DNA of 64,000 nucleotides from Deltaproteobacteria bacterium. Its GTDB lineage: Bacteria > Desulfobacterota > Desulfobacteria > Desulfobacterales > Desulfatibacillaceae. The stretch is taken from assembly GCA_016235345.1 (NCBI GenBank), contig JACRLG010000005.1, positions 1 to 64,000 on the forward strand, read 5' to 3'. The translations under genes were made by a program, and so were the position numbers. Below the pieces are notes generated by a model, which was not told the DNA's origin, did no database searches, and saw nothing but the letters and a program-made list of their open reading frames with translations. This document shows, one piece after another, positions 63,772 to 64,000 of the stretch. How positions within the stretch are numbered: position 1 is the first letter of the stretch; each line of letters opens with the position of its first letter.

Positions 63772-64000
63772 ATGCGGCATTTTAGGATGAACTCGTGGCT
63801 GTTATTGCTGACGGTCTTTTTGTTTTGCGCTCCACAGGCGCAAGCCGACAGCAATGGCAAAATGACGCTGGAGCAGGCGTGGCAGGTTATCAAGGAAAAG
63901 AAATTCGTGGACCTAACCCACGAGTTTGCGCCCGGCATCCCAAAATGGAAGGGCTTCCCGGATGAAGAGATAACAACACTTTACGGCTATGAGCCTTTGG
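63772..64000 (+). CDS. Secreted cyclase-family protein, partial
   Basis: The first 76 codons are in the window and the gene runs off the right edge. Signal peptide MRHFRMNSWLLLLTVFLF through PQAQA, predicted cleavage before DSNGK. The mature start LEQAWQVIKEKKFVDLTHEF, then APGIPKWKGFPDEE, matches the beginning of the cyclase / kynurenine-formamidase-like metal hydrolases (DLTH-x-F and a following Pro-rich turn). AAGGGGGTGAC precedes the ATG. The catalytic HxGTHxD motif would lie beyond the window. Confidence 0.8.
   Translation, partial: MRHFRMNSWLLLLTVFLFCAPQAQADSNGKMTLEQAWQVIKEKKFVDLTHEFAPGIPKWKGFPDEEITTLYGYEPL

Noticed and set aside
63401-63790. 129-codon plus-strand frame before the cyclase gene
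   Set aside because: No ribosome site or protein-like pattern; it overlaps the start of the well-supported secreted protein in another frame.

Overview
The window (about 58-60% GC by eye) looks like a chromosome segment of a Deltaproteobacterium, probably a Desulfobacterales-like sulfate reducer. This is inferred from the gene set, not from a search: a pilMNOPQ operon, a tRNA-Gly/rimP/nusA/infB/rbfA/truB/rpsO/pnp cluster, beta-oxidation genes and many copies of a roughly 120-bp imperfect palindromic repeat. No prophage, CRISPR array or complete insertion sequence was seen.

Layout. 1-4.9 kb: a stand-alone lipid-enzyme-like domain protein, then nagZ, an outer-membrane barrel and mltG on the minus strand, and a DUF202-like membrane protein on the plus strand. 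4.9-21.6 kb (minus strand): pilM-N-O-P-Q, then a giant lipoprotein of more than 3,100 residues and a LysM protein. The giant protein consists of a tandem duplication, each unit having about eight Ig-like domains plus a BNR/sortilin-like beta-propeller. Its C terminus is cut off by a frameshift, which comparison with the sister unit explains as an out-of-frame loss of about 110 nt. 21.9-38.3 kb (plus strand): tRNA-Gly(CCC), the translation/RNA cluster, an M16 peptidase, dut, small membrane proteins, an MBL hydrolase, hisB, a lipoprotein and hisA.

38.35-55.5 kb (minus strand) is the most unusual region. Twelve closely packed genes encode a sigma-70-region-2-like protein, a CHAT-peptidase/Ycf46-like AAA fusion, a stand-alone Ycf46-like AAA ATPase, three unrecognised soluble proteins, a CDC48/FtsH-type AAA ATPase, a RavA-type MoxR ATPase, a possible degenerate vWA (ViaA-like) protein, a coiled-coil protein, a four-TM protein with a large soluble domain, and a small tail-anchored protein. 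A HAMP-domain membrane protein without a known output domain is divergently transcribed from the same AT-rich intergenic region. The set resembles computationally described NTPase-centred conflict or stress systems (MoxR-vWA, CHAT effectors), but I do not recognise this gene combination. It is the best candidate for an undescribed system here.

56.5-64 kb: enoyl-CoA hydratase and 3-hydroxyacyl-CoA dehydrogenase genes (the latter with a promoter overlapped by palindromic operators), a strongly expressed-looking 36-residue ORF followed by a membrane-anchored protein with a periodic sequence, a cupin/nhaA/methyltransferase cluster, a gene split by a single in-frame TAA, a probable IS630 remnant, and the start of a secreted cyclase-family protein running off the window.
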